Source of the DNA: Anisodus tanguticus
Taxonomy: Eukaryota > Streptophyta > Magnoliopsida > Solanales > Solanaceae
DNA length: 64,000 nt
Assembly (NCBI GenBank): GCA_034509755.1
Contig: CM067546.1
Coordinates: 33,626,383 to 33,690,382 of the forward strand
Direction of reading: 5' to 3'
Below the pieces are notes generated by a model. It had not been told where the DNA came from and ran no database searches. It saw only the letters and a program-made list of their open reading frames with translations. Shown piece after piece: positions 1-11,745 of this stretch. The position numbers and the translations under genes were made by a program. Each line of letters opens with the position of its first letter. Positions within the stretch are counted from its first letter, which is position 1.

Positions 1-3000
1 AAAGCGGAGCACAACGTATCCGGTGATTCCTGGGTATGATTAAGGAGTCGCCACCTAATTATTCTATGGTGAATTAGGGCACCTACATATTTAAATAAAT
101 GCTGCAAAATAACTCCAATTTTAATGGTCTACGAAACTAATGAGATTCTAGGTAAAGGTTCTTTATTATCCTAAAGGGAAGGGGTTAGGCATCCTTTAAG
201 ATCCGCTAACTTGCGGTTATCCGGTCAAACTCAGGTTAAATATTATACTAAGGAATATGCATGTTTACAAAGATGTTTGCAAATGATTAATGAAAAGGAT
301 GCATTTGTATAAGTATGCATTTGCATGGTATAAAAGAAAAATACAAAAAAAGTATGCATTTGTGACCATAATAAGGAGAAAAGCAAATTATTTATGATGC
401 CCAAGAAGCATTTTTTTTTTTTGGAAATCACTTTTGAGTTGCAAAATGCAAAAAAAAAGATAAACTTTTGTATAATTAATAATGAATAAAAGATGACCAA
501 AGTTGTTTGGAAAATCTTGAATATGCACGACGAGCCTAAAAATAAACGAACTAGCGAAGGATTTCTATTTTTTACACTAACCGAACCTACAAGTAAATAA
601 ATTGGCGACGGGTTTTAAACTACCCTATTAATTATCCATTCATGGCCTAATTATTCTAAATGTCCTAACAATCACACAAACATTAAATAATTATTACATG
701 CCCAAAAAATAGAAATAACGGAATTAAAGAGTAATAATAAAAGGGGAACTAAGGCGGATGACGATGTCATCTAGCCCTATTTGTTTTGGAATTTTGAGGT
801 TGGAGAATGCAAGGAGTGTGAATGCGGGTCTTCGTTCGGCAATGATCATGATGAGTCTCATAACGAGACTCTTCATAACTCTCGATGCATTTCATGTAAA
901 AATAGAAGAAAAGAAAAGGATTAGTGGACGGAACGTGAAAATGTATACATAAGAAAAAAATATAAATAAATCATTCATGAAAAGTAATATGTTGTTAAGC
1001 CTTAGGGAACAATTAACACGCAGAAATAGAAAGCGGGCCCAAACATATAATTTTCCGACTTGAAGGAGGGAAACAATGATGCAAGTTACACATACCCAAA
1101 TTTATCTACTGCAAATAAAATTTACCTAAACTAATCAACCCATTATTAGAATAAAATCAGGTAAGACTCATTAATCAGCCCAAGTTGTTAATCAGCAAAA
1201 TGATAAGAGAAGAGGACAACAGACAGTGGACTGGGCCCAAAACTACCACCAGAATACAAAAAGGAAGATAAAATAAAGAGAATAGGTCAGGCCCAAAAGC
1301 AGTCACAAGAAATGAATAAGATGCCAATTTCGTATTTGCATGGTGAAACAAAGAATACTTTCTCATGACATTGCAAGCAAAAGATGAGAAGTTTAGGTTA
1401 AAGGTAAATTCAAACACCAGATAAGAGAATGAAAAGCAAAAGACCACATGATTCAGGCAAGACAAGTAGATTAACAAAAGTATATTGAGCAAAATCTGAT
1501 TCAACAATAGAGAATGCGTGGATGATATTTTCGTTTTTAGAACAAACAATAGGCTGCTTTAGCAACTAGGTGATCTAATGAGTGTTACATGCTTTCATAT
1601 ACATATTGAACACTTAAGCAAATAAATCCTAATATGACTGATCTGGTGCACGCTAGAGTCTTAGCAATCAAATAAGCCATTCCACGTAATACTTTTAAGT
1701 GGGTAGTGTATATCAAATTACAAGCATATGATAAGATTCACACTATGTATTGTGTGGAGGAGTGCCTCTTAAACAGACATGATAAGTATATGTTATCCAA
1801 GACATGCTTTATATGCTGATAAAATGTAACAACTAAATAGAGAATGCAGAAAATGTGACACAGTAGGCAAGATGGACATAAACAGCCTGAGTAAAAAAAA
1901 ACGTCACTGTCTAGCATAAGGTTCATTTACATTCCAGCCTATGAAACCAAGTATATGACTGTCCCAAATGAGTATAGAGCAAGTAAATTACACAAAATGG
2001 CCATTCAATAATATGACTATAGGCACATGGGATCAACTATCCCAAAGTTAGACTCAAACAGTCACATATCCCAAGTGTTGAGCACCCTGACTCTATGTAA
2101 AATAAGCATTGTAATTTGCCTAATAGTTGCATGAGACAAATAAGAATACACAAATGACCAGAACAAAATAGCATTTTGAACATGTAGAACTATTCCAGTA
2201 TAGCCAAGCTCACAGAAACCTAAACATGCAGAATAACAATTGAAACAACCAAACTATGACAGTACAAAAATGGAGTTTTAACAAATAAGAACTAAATTAA
2301 TACCAAGATAGGGGCAGGGCTATGTATGCAAATAAATGAGAAGCATATTCAGATCAAGATAGTGGCATAAGAATAACACCCTGAATGTTTTCCTAAGTTT
2401 TCAATATTAAGATGACTATGCATAACTATAGTTCAAGCCTACAGTTAGTCTAATCCCTTCAATAAACATGGCATGATATTGAAATAGGCTTAAACCAGAC
2501 ACATATGCTAAAACATGCTCATTACACAACAAATCACAGGCCATGCTCTCAAGCAAATTTCAACACTCTTACCCTCTACATGTTTACCATATGAAACATG
2601 ATCACAAGACCAAGCAGAATGCATTAGGCAGGATAGCTTATCATGGTATAAAATGGTTCCAAATGGTGCAAAGCACTGATGCAAATACCATTCAAATAAC
2701 TCAATAGATAGGCATGATACATGACAGCTGAGGGGACTTTACAGGACAACATGGAGGCATTTTAACACTTGATCATGTAGGAGAAATGCATGACTAATTC
2801 AGTGGACACTAGTGGGATAAACATATATGAGCCAAGTAACCATTTAGAGAGAGGCATCTCAGACATGCTAACTGGACACATAGGATCATATTCAAGCTGC
2901 ACACTAACCAACTCAGATTTATATCCCCATATTTCATGCTAAACAGTTATTCAAAGTAAGAACTAAACCATATTACTTTCTAAACCACAGAGAAATATGC

Positions 3001-4072
3001 AGAACATGCCATACCAACATGTATCCAGTCTTAGAATAATTAAACTATTTGCTATTGTTTAACAAAAGGGCTAGCATAGATGAGATGCCAATATGTCGAC
3101 AACATTCAGAACATGATATGTCATAACATGGATTTGAGGACCATAAGCAACTAACAAGTCTTAATTAGAATGGGCTTAACATTTATCTTAATGAATATCA
3201 ATAAATCTCCCTAACTAAACATGATTATTAATTAATTCAATAGTCCAACATTGGCCTTAACATGTTATCATTCAACCTAATAACCTTAAACAATAACTTG
3301 GTAAATGAACTTAATGACTCAGAACAGTTATAAGTTAAACAATATACCTGAAAATTAACCTAATAGATTCAAGCAACACTTAACATCATCTAAACATGTT
3401 TTAGACCCAAACTATCAAGCATAAATAACAACTAATGTTAAGATAAACACATCTAACAAATACATAATCAAGCCATACAGACCACTTCACATTAACTAAA
3501 TAAAAATAATAAAGTGAGTTTACGGACCTTCTCCGGGCAGCGAACCGAGGCGTCGTCTCGAGTTGTCGAGTCCGCTCGGAGGAGTGTGTTTATGTGATTG
3601 AAAAGACAATGAGTTGAGTGTTTCGTGGCTTTGTCGAGACTGAAACGAGAGTAAAATGAAGGATTTTCAGAGTTGAAACTTGTTCAAGAAAGGATTTTTT
3701 TTGGCTCTAAAAAAAACTCTTTTGTGAAAACACAAGGCAGGTCGTCTTTTAGCAACAGCTTAAAAAACAGAGGGCTTTTGTTGTCCAAAAATCAGAACAC
3801 CCCTTCAACAACCCATAAAGGGTTCTATTTATAGTTCCAATTGAGACCCTAATGGCTAAGATTTGAAAATCGAATTCAAAGTAAAAGGCTGAAAATGTGA
3901 CAGTTTTTTTTGTCGAAAACCGAGATGATAAAGAAGAGGTAGGGGTTTGTGTTCTTACCCACCGAGTTCTTGAAGGTGTTCTAGAGGCCCACTGCAGCAT
4001 GCATGTTTTGCTGGTCGATTTGACTTGGACGATCTATTCAAAGCTCTGGGTTTGCAGAAAAAGAGGAAAAGG

Positions 4073-4140
4073 GGACTGGGGTGATGCGAGGGCTCGCTGG
4101 TGGAAGGGACTGGGGTGATGCGAGGGCTCGCTGGTGGAAG
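4073..4140 (+). repeat. 34-bp tandem duplication inside the large LTR
   Basis: Two identical 34-bp units (GGACTGGGGTGATGCGAGGG... ending TGGTGGAAG) lie at 4073-4106 and 4107-4140. This creates Ser/Pro-rich antisense reading frames that I do not regard as genes. Confidence 0.9.
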
Positions 4141-4301
4141 GGACATGGTGGTAGTGGTGTGGTGATGGTTTTGTCCGGCGGGTAAAAAGGAGGTGCCGGT
4201 GGAGGGTCTGCTGGTTTTTTAAGTAAGCCGTCTAGCTTTTGGGGTATTAGGTTTAGGGATGACCTTGGAGGCATGGGTCGGTGAGAGGTGATGGGGTGGG
4301 T

Positions 4302-4388
4302 TGGTGGTGTCAGGCGTAGGTGTCGGCGACTGGTGGTTTCAGGCGTAGGTGTCGGCGACTGGTGGTGTCAGGCGTAGGGTGCGGCGAC
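4302..4388 (+). repeat. Three 29-bp tandem units in the G-rich part of the LTR
   Basis: The units at 4302-4330, 4331-4359 and 4360-4388 share the core CAGGCGTAGG and the ending GCGGCGAC or TCGGCGAC, with a few substitutions. Unit 2 has TTTC for TGTC, and unit 3 has GGGTGCGG for GGTGTCGG. Confidence 0.88.
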
Positions 4389-4440
4389 GTAGGGGTAGGG
4401 GTGTAGGGGTGTGCGGCGAGTTGACCGACGGATGTGAGGG

Positions 4441-4459
4441 TTTTTTTTTTTTTTTTTTT
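4441..4459 (+). repeat. Homopolymer T run (19 nt)
   Basis: Nineteen consecutive T residues lie within the G-rich end of the LTR. A sequencing or assembly length error is possible here. Confidence 0.9.
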
Positions 4460-5104
4460 GAAATTTTTAGGGTTGTATTTTGGGTGTTGGGATGGAATGG
4501 GCGATGGGTTAATGGGAGTGGATATTAGGCCACGGTCTTGGGCCGACGGTTTTGGGGATAAGGGAGATAAAGGGGAATGGGTTTTGTTGGTCGAGTGGGC
4601 CTGGGTCTTGGGCCGACGGGTTTGGGGGTAAGGGAAATAAATGGGTTAATTTGTAGATGGACTTTGGGGGTTGATAGAATGTTTTGGGTAGAAATTATTT
4701 TGGGTTGGGAAATAAAATGGGTTATGGGTTAAAAAATATAAAAGGAATTTAATATTAAAAATGCTTTGAATAAAAATGTAAATTATTTAGAATATAGTAT
4801 AACGATGTGATAATAATAAAACATAATATTTGTGAAATGCTTAATGCTTAATTAAAAATAAAAAAAATACCGTTTTGCGAAAATAAAGTAATATAGAATA
4901 TTAGGATAAAAATTATGATCATGATTCAAAAAGGCAAATGGTTGTAGAAATATGAATAATAATAATAATAATGATATTGAGAATAATAATATATATGTAT
5001 ATATACGCCTATATGTATATATATATAAAAATATTTTGAGGTGTCAAAAATATCTAAAATTATAAATAAATAGGGAAAAAATGGGACAAAATTGGGTGTC
5101 AACA

Positions 5105-6545
5105 CCGAGGAAGAGCCTTTGTGAAGATATATGCATACTGATACGAAGAAGGAACATGCAACACCTTAACGTGACCCATTGCAACCTTCTCACGAACAAA
5201 GTGAATATCCATCTTAATATGTTTGGTTCACTAATGCTGAATCGAGTTATGAGACAAGTAGACAACATATATGTTATCACAGTAAACCAAAAATGTCTTA
5301 CGTAAGGGACAATGAAGCTCAAGAAGGAGATTTCAGAGACAACATAGCTCGTCAACAACAATCGCAATGCCTCGATATTCTTCTTTTGCACTCGAACGGG
5401 GAAAGCGTGGCTTGCCGCTTGGCAGACAACGAAATAATATTATCCCCCAAAAATACGCAATAGCCGGATGTAGAGAGACGGATGTTCGGACAGCCTGCCC
5501 AATATGCGTCTGTGTAAAAGAGCAACCTAGTCGGTGCGGAGGGATATAAATGTAGTCCATAGTCAAGAGTATCCTTAACGTACCGAATGATACACTTAAG
5601 AGTTGTAAAGTGAGGCGCCCTAGGAGCGTGCATGAACAAGCACACCTGCTGAACAACATATGCAATATCTAGCCGAGTGAAGGTGAGATACTGAAGAGCA
5701 CCTGCAAGACTCTATAAAGAGAGGGATCGCTGACCGGATCCCCGTCATGCGCACTGAGTTTGGACTTTGAGTCGACAAGAGTGGGCGTGATCTTGCAGTT
5801 TGCCATTTTAGCCATGTAGATAATCTCATTTGCATACTTACGCTGACAGAAGAACATGGCATGTGCGGATCTAGTCACTGATATCCCCAAAAAATAACTC
5901 AACTTACCCAAATATGTCATAGTAAATTCAAACTTGAGCAAGGTAATGATCTCGTGTTTCAGTGTATCAGAAGAAGCTGTCAGATCAATATCATCCACAT
6001 ATAAAAGAAGATAAGTCGTGTCAGTACCTCGATAAAAAATAAACAGAGAATGATCACTCTTGCTGCACACGAACCCGATTTGTATGATGTATGTAACAAA
6101 CCTCTCATACCAAGCCCTATGGGCTTGTTTAAAAACGTATAGTGACTTACGAAGATGACATACATAATGAGGAACCTCTGGATGCAGAAAGACACGCGGT
6201 TGATGCATATAAACAGTTTCTTTCAAATCCTCATGTAAGAAAGCATTTTTTACATCAAACTAGTGTATATGATAATTTTTCCACATAGTTATGCTCGCCA
6301 TTGTGCGAATGGTGGCTGGTTTGACCACCGTACTAAAAGTCTCACCACAATCAACTTCCTCCTGCTAACCAATACCATTAGCCATAAGTGTTGCCTTATG
6401 GCGTTCAAGCTCTCTACTATTTCAGAATTTGTGACGATAGAGCCACATACAACGGATCACATTCACCCCTTCTGGTTTAGGAACAAGATTCCAAGTATGC
6501 CGACTACTTAACGCATTAAATTCCTCACGCATGGCCGCATTCTAA
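5105..6545 (-). pseudogene. Broken copia reverse transcriptase-RNase H (element 1)
   Basis: Reverse transcriptase is visible in the 5669-6226 frame, with the linker-helix motif KSLYVFKQ and the catalytic YVDD motif (LLLYVDDIDLTASSD). Its N-terminal third is readable back to about 6545, including the equivalent of the PATIRT segment near 6310. RNase H follows in another frame (5352-5645) with IIRYVKDTLDYGLHLYPSA and STSGYCVFLGDN. The RNase H end is cut off at the LTR boundary. Several frames must be combined to read the domain, so it is non-functional. Confidence 0.8.
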
Positions 6546-7060
6546 TTTGGGTCAAGTTTGGCTAATTTTGGGTTTTTAGGAATGGGTGAGATGGTTTGAG
6601 TAGATAGGTTAAAGTGAACTTTTGGTTTGAAAATCGCGTCTTGTGCACGGGTTTTTATTCGGTGTGTGGGGACAGTCACGGGTGGGGGCAAGGGGCGGGG
6701 TGGTGACAGAATGGATTGGGCAGTGGGGTTGGGTATGGGCTGGGAGGGTGACGGGCAGGGCTAGGCAGTGTGACGGGCAAGGACTGTGGAGTAGGGTGGG
6801 GCAGTGTGGTGGGTAGGGACTGGGCAGTGGGTTGGGGTAGGGACTGGGTAGTGGGTTGGGGCAGTGTGGAGGGCAGTGACTGGGCAGTGTGGTGGGGCAG
6901 TGTGGCGGGTGTATCATCGGGCAGTGATTGGGCAGTGTGGCAGGGTTGATGGGACGAGTAGTGGTACTGCCTGAGGGTGCGGATTTTGTAGTGCATTTTG
7001 GACTAGAGGTGAGGTGTCCGAGTCATCAAGGAATCTGTAAGCAGTGGGTCGTAATTGGTG
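6546..7060 (-). repeat. Pro-rich linker decayed into a G/C-skewed minisatellite (element 1)
   Basis: Between integrase and RT the plus strand is an imperfect array of units such as GGGCAGTGTGGTGGGTAGGG (about 6660-6960). In two minus-strand frames this reads as Pro/Ser/Leu/His repeats (6609-6917 and 6676-6996). Copia elements usually have a variable Pro/Ser-rich linker here; in this copy it has expanded into a simple tandem repeat. Confidence 0.75.
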
Positions 7061-7990
7061 GATGTTGGAAAAGGGGAACTGTTCTCCTCAAACGTGACAT
7101 GACGTGATACTATGATTTTGCATGTGGACACGTTATATCATAAGTACCTTATATGGTTTGACGGCCTAAGAAGACACACATAGTGGAACAGGGTGTTAAT
7201 TTGTGAGAGACGGTGGAGGTCAGATTCGGATTGCAAAGTCAACCAAAAATTCGAAGATGATCATAAGTAGGGATCCGACGAAATAGGAACTCAGTAGGGG
7301 TCCTATTTTGGAGCGTACGTGTAGGTAGTATATTAAGAAGGTATTCGGTCATTTTTAATGCATATACCCAAAAGGGGGGGGGGAAGAGATGCATGAAAAA
7401 GTAAGATACGAATCATATTGTTAATAATGCGTAGAATTCGTTCGGCTTTATCATTTTGAGGAGAAGTATGGGGGAAGGAAAAATGAAATACCATGCCATT
7501 AGCCGTACAAAATTTATGAAAGAGAGAATTGTCAAATTCACGATCATTATCACATTGAAATATTTTTATTTCGTTTTCAAATTGCATTTTAACATACGTA
7601 CAAAATTTAAAAAACTTAGAGTAGACCTGAGATTTAAAGTGGAGCGGATAGACCCATAGGAAGTGAGAAAATCATTCAAGAATATTAAATAGTACTTATG
7701 ACCTAATTTGCTAGTAATAGGAGAGGTCCATAAATCAACATGAATAGTATCAAATGGAGAAAAAGTAATACTCAAAGAGGACGTAAATGGAAGTCTAAGA
7801 TGCTTTCCTAGATGACAAGAATAACAATTTTGGGCAAGGTTCCCTTTATTACATTTAATTATATTGTGGTTTCTAAGAAAGTAAACAATATGAGCTTCAG
7901 GATGTCCAAATATACTATGCCACACTGTGGAGATGTCAGCTAGAGATGTGGGAGGATTGACACTGGCAGTGGACGTGGATAGAAAAGGAT
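7061..7990 (-). pseudogene. Broken copia integrase and pre-integrase zinc region (element 1)
   Basis: The frame at 7566-7925 has the pre-integrase signature MWHSIFGHPEAH, the CYSCHLGKH zinc-finger part and the start of the integrase core (VDLWTSPITSKLGHKYY). The frame at 7333-7587 continues with FQCDNDREFDNSLFHKFC and HTSPQNDKAERI, the segment around the later acidic residues of the DDE core. A poly-G run of 10 nt at 7374-7383 and frame changes break the domain. Confidence 0.8.
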
Positions 7991-8043
7991 GAAGTCCCCC
8001 ACGCTATTGCATCTCGTAAGAAGTCTCCCCGTACGTAGGTCGT

Positions 8044-8330
8044 TTATAGAAAAACCAAACGGGTCAAAATCAATGGATGCAGAATTATCGTGGCAAATTT
8101 TCTAACAGAGATTAGATTCTTGATAATGTTAGGGCCATATAGGACGTTTTTAAGGGAGAAATGGTGTTGCGGTGGTGGAGTTAGTGTGTGGCAAAACCTT
8201 TGAATTGGAATGCGATGATCATTTTCGACCATAATAGATTGAGGAGTATTTAAATTGCGCAGTTGAGAAAGATTACAAGAATTGTTGGTGAGGTGGAAAA
8301 TGACTGGTCGATGGGGCCTAGCGCCCGAAC
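8044..8330 (-). pseudogene. Copia protease remnant, catalytic motif lost (element 1)
   Basis: The minus-strand frame at 8044-8232 has HRIPIQRFCHTLTPPP and FSLKNVLYGPNIIKNLISVR, the typical region after the retropepsin active site. Upstream, the LTNNS segment is recognisable near 8275-8295, but the residues where the element-2 relative has MDTG are not, so the catalytic triad is gone. Confidence 0.7.
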
Positions 8331-8460
8331 AATTGCCAAGGACGTGGGCTGGCCCACTATGTCGGGTACTGGGCCTACGGTTGATTATTTGTGATGCCGG
8401 GTGTTGAGGAAGCGGGGGAGGCTATGTGGGCAGCGGGTGACGCCATGAGGGTATCCAAAA

Positions 8461-8930
8461 TTTAGTAGAGAAATAAAAGGGCGCAGAACTGCTGTATATC
8501 AGTTGTATACCACGAGTATACGACTTGCTGGAGAGATAGAGAAATAGAAGGGTGTAGAACTGCTATATCAACTGTATACCAGGGGTATATGGCCTCTGGA
8601 GAGAAAGAAAAGGTAATAAGGCTATATATCAATAGTATACCAGAGGTGGTATACCGGGTTGGTTGTAGGAGTAGAGGGCTGGACAGCTGTATATCAGCGT
8701 ATATTAGAGGTATACCGACGGTATATGGGTAGTATATGATGGCAGAGAGGGTATATCAGCCGTATACCCGGCGTATATTGGCTAAGGGATGTTGTATATC
8801 AATGTATACTGGTTTTAGGGATGTTGTATATCACAATATACGAGCATTATATGGTGGCAGGCCATGTATATCAGCTATATACAATGTGTATATCGGCTGA
8901 TTCCGGTAGAGTTTGGCATCAGAAGAGAAG
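8461..8930. repeat. Irregular array of TATATC/GTATAC quasi-palindromic units
   Basis: At least ten variants of GTATATCAGYNGTATACC-like units (for example near 8490, 8558, 8625, 8688, 8755, 8800, 8826 and 8868) are spaced irregularly between the protease remnant and the primer-binding site. They occupy the place of gag. A 13-nt G run follows at 8936-8948. Confidence 0.75.
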
Positions 8931-8971
8931 AAAGAGGGGGGGGGGGGGTCCGAATAGGATTAGAAATTTTT

Positions 8972-8985
8972 GGCTCTTGATACCA
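8972..8985 (-). other. Primer-binding site of copia element 1
   Basis: The plus-strand sequence GGCTCTTGATACCA is the complement of TGGTATCAAGAGCC, close to the usual plant copia site complementary to initiator tRNA-Met. It lies immediately next to the LTR end TGTAGAATATT. Confidence 0.8.
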
Positions 8986-9101
8986 TGTAGAATATTGTAA
9001 ATCTCCTTGTGTGAAGTTCTCTTATTAATGCAATATATATAAAGTGTACAATTATAGTCTTAATGGAATTAGAATATCTATTTTATATTAATTATATTAA
9101 A
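8986..9101 (-). repeat. 5' LTR of copia element 1 (outer edge approximate)
   Basis: The LTR starts at the PBS junction with TGTAGAATATTGTAAATCTC. It carries the same TTCATT/ATTAATGCAATATATATAAAGTGTACAAT-type U5/R composition as the element-2 LTRs, though diverged. With no second LTR in the window, the outer edge (here put at ...TTAAAACA) is a guess and could extend a few tens of bases. Confidence 0.55.
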
Positions 9102-10983
9102 ACATTAATCATAAAATATATTGTGAGTATACTCACTATCACTTTTTAATTCGCCTTTGTCATGTTTTTTTCCTTTATTTATACCCATTGATTGCATGCA
9201 TGATGAAAAGATTGAATGTTCTTTTGTAGGGGTAATCGAATTGTACATGTGTGCCATTTGCTATTTGAAGATGGAATCTTTTTCTAATATTATTATATTA
9301 GACATTGTGGCAAAGATATCTTTGGTTATGCATTGGCAGGACAAATCGGAAGCCACTTGTGCCACATTTTTTTGGTAAAGGAAAATAGAAGGCATAATAT
9401 TTGTATGTAAAGGTTTAGTCTCTATTTGGAACTTAGGAGAGAAGAAAGAGAGTATAGAGAGGAGATGTATCGAATCTTGAAAGAAAGGGACGTTTAGCTC
9501 ATTCTTTTGCGTTACCGGTTTTTCAGGTAGGGGGACCTATGCTGAGATACTTTTGACACGTTTCTATACAGAAAAATACATTGTATTTGCCTTAACACAA
9601 TAAATAAAAAATTACATTAATGCTCATCACCTAAAAAATTATCGTTTAATGATATATATTTCCAGTTTAATACTCACATTACTAAATTTAATTTAATGTA
9701 AACGCCAGCTGTCTCTAAAACTTTAGATTTTCTCTGTGACCTCCTTTTGATATTTCGTGTTTAATGAGGAGTCAAATTGAGCGATGTCTGATTTGCCAGG
9801 TGTCAGTACATTAACGAGCCAAGGTGCCAGCACATCACCATGAAGGCTCCTCGATTTTTTGGGCCCTCCTTCAAGATGAGTCCATTCGTCCTATCTTACT
9901 TATTTTTAATTAATCCAAAAAAAATATTTATTTTTACATTTAGTAAGTTGATAATTTAAAAATTTTACATGATAAATTTATAATTATAAGATTAAAAGAT
10001 ATTTTCGTATTTTATATACTTTTTAATTTAAAATTATAAAATTCAAAAATTTCTCTTTATTTTTTAAATTCGTACTTAATTAAATTAAAATACTTAAATT
10101 AAAACAGAGTGACATTCCTATAGAACCTTCCACGTAGAACCAAGGTTTCTTTCAGAAAAGCTGATGATACATCAACCTGAAAATAAAAAAGGCATACTCA
10201 AAAGTGGAATTGAGTTGCTAATTATTTTATTTTCACCCGGTATCTGATATCATATTGAAATCTACGCTTTTAATCATTTATTTTTTCATATTCAAGACTC
10301 AAATTCAAGATATCTGATTAAGGGAGATCAACTCCATCTACCCGTATATATCCTTTGGCGGTAAAAGTGGACTCGAGTTGCTAATGTACTCATTCTATTA
10401 CAATTTTTATGACATAGAACCCTATTTTCTTATTTTAAAATATTTTAATTATAAATTCTTATTTTATTTTATATTTACTAAAATAATTTTATAATTATAA
10501 AACTTATTTTAAATAAATAAAATATTGTACCACATTATTTGAGGAGGGATTATAATACTACTACTTAATAAACAAAAAGTAGAATTCAAAAAACCTATTC
10601 TATTTATAAGTATCTTCACTAGCTTTATTTTATTTTTTATTTTTTATAAGTATCTTCACAATCTAGTTGCATGATATATAGTTGTATACGGAAATGGTTA
10701 GCCAAGTGTCCTAACCTTTGAAGTCTAATGCAGCCACTTAAAATATACATTTTTAATTTGAAGCTCCTCAAAAATTCTACTGAGACAAGATGCTTCCACC
10801 ACGTGCCATCAATTTCTTTCTATATCTTCTGTAGTTTTTTTTTCCAGTCTCTTACAAGTCATAGGGACATTTCACTGTGTAAGCTGATAGATTCTAGTTT
10901 ATCCCAGATGTTCCCTGCAATAATAAAGCTAGAAATAAGTATTATATGCTATATTGTAATTACAAAACTCTACGAGAAATTTT
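9102..10983. other. Intergenic, AT-rich, no recognisable gene
   Basis: There is no credible coding region. Short frames (9157-9378, 10728-10988) show no known motif and no splice context. A pair of near-identical segments, AAAAGTGGAATTGAGTTGCT (about 10200) and AAAAGTGGACTCGAGTTGCT (about 10362), lies 160 bp apart, possibly the flanks of an old small insertion or a partial duplication. Confidence 0.6.
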
Positions 10984-11140
10984 TGTAAGATTGAATTAGT
11001 CTCTTTCGGGAGACCTTTTTCATTAATATAAATATATATGTGTACAATTTAGAATTCCTATACAATAGAAATTCTATTTCTACCATAATTATATAATACT
11101 AAATATGGTAACTACAATATATGGTACATACGTTCTAATA
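10984..11140 (-). repeat. 3' LTR of copia element 2
   Basis: On the plus strand it runs from TGTAAGATTGAATTAG to GTTCTAATA. In element orientation it therefore begins TATTAGAACG and ends CTTACA, a TA..CA rather than TG..CA terminus. The adjacent GGTATACC-side sequence TACCACCTCAATCGG is the decayed polypurine tract. Confidence 0.85.
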
Positions 11141-11149
11141 TACCACCTC

Positions 11150-11745
11150 AATCGGAGCGGGAGGGGACGAACGCAAAGACGGGATTTGAAGTCGAGGAAG
11201 AGCTGTCTAGGAAGGCGCTTTGTGAATATATTCACATACTGATATGACGAATGCACATGCAATACCTTGATATGACCTAGAGCAACCTTCTCACGAACAA
11301 AGTGTATGTCCATCTCATTGTGCTTTGTTCGCTGATGCTGAACCGAATTATGAGATGGATATATAACGGATATATTATCACAATAAACCAAAGATGTCTT
11401 ACGTAATGGACACTGAAGCTCCAAAAGAAGGTTTCGGAGTCAATAGATCTAAGCAACAACATTAGCAACGCCTCTGTATTTTGCTTCTGCACTTGAACGG
11501 GATAATGTGGCTTGTCTTTGGCAAACCAAGAAATAAGATTATCTCTTAAAAACACACAATAGCTTGAGGTGGAGCGCCGCGTGTCCGGACAACCTGCCCA
11601 ATTAGCATCCGTATAGGACAACAACCTGGTCGGTGCTGAGGGGTATAGATGCAAACAATAATTAAGTGTGCCCTTAACATATCGAATGATACGTTTAAGG
11701 GCAGTAAAATGAGGCTCCCGTGGGCATGCATAAATAAGCATACCT
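11150..11745 (-). pseudogene. Broken copia RNase H (element 2)
   Basis: The N-terminal half is in the 11277-11741 frame (LKRIIRYVKGTLNYCLHLYP, TDANWAGCPDTRRSTSSY, FLRDNLISWFAK). The C-terminal half is in the 11089-11424 frame (VYCDNISVIYPSHNSVQHQR, HNEMDIHFVREKVALGHI, NIFTKRLP). The two halves are in different frames, with a break around the SSAEAEY position. Fixing the strand and the 3' end of the element depends on this domain. Confidence 0.82.

Larger units (their letters stand above)
1..5104. mobile_element. Large non-coding LTR-type repeat, left edge outside window
   Basis: This stretch has no credible coding region and is collinear with the complete copy at 55007-58943. Shared landmarks are a block near 30-60 (GCCACCTAATTATT), a block near 757-900 (GGCGGATGACGAT) and a block near 3528-3552 (CTTCTCCGGGCAGCGAACCG), followed by a G-rich stretch and the terminal motif AATTGGGTGTCAACA at 5090-5104. 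Read on the minus strand it starts TGTTGACACCCAATTTTG, which I associate with long LTRs of Tekay/Del-type Ty3/gypsy chromoviruses; that family assignment is from memory. Roughly 40 bases of the other end lie outside the window, so solo LTR versus one LTR of a full element cannot be decided. It is about 1.2 kb longer than the other copy. It contains tandem repeats, a T-run, AAT microsatellite (4955-4973) and TA-rich repeats (4988-5030). Confidence 0.7.
5105..9101 (-). mobile_element. Ty1/copia remnant 1, gag-less, 3' end missing
   Basis: A minus-strand Ty1/copia element runs from RNase H (near 5105) back through reverse transcriptase, a Pro-rich linker, integrase and a protease remnant to the primer-binding site (8972-8985) and 5' LTR (from 8986). 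The order protease-integrase-RT-RNase H is diagnostic of Ty1/copia. The 3' LTR, PPT and RNase H end are absent because the large LTR at 1-5104 begins there; they may lie outside the window if that LTR is an insertion. Every domain carries stops or frameshifts. The interval between protease and PBS encodes no gag and is instead a TATATC-rich repeat array. Its closest relative in the window is the element at 10984-15221. Confidence 0.85.

Noticed and set aside
4038..4274. Pro/Ser-rich minus-strand frames in the first large LTR
   Set aside because: They arise from the 34-bp tandem duplication and G-rich sequence; the counterpart LTR at 55007-58943 has no equivalent frame.
8461..8930. CRISPR-like array
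   Set aside because: Units are irregular, AT-rich, quasi-palindromic and without unique spacers of constant length, and lie in a plant retroelement.
9157..9378. Short frame of 73 codons in the spacer after element 1
   Set aside because: No known motif, no splice sites or start context, and ordinary AT-rich composition; probably chance.
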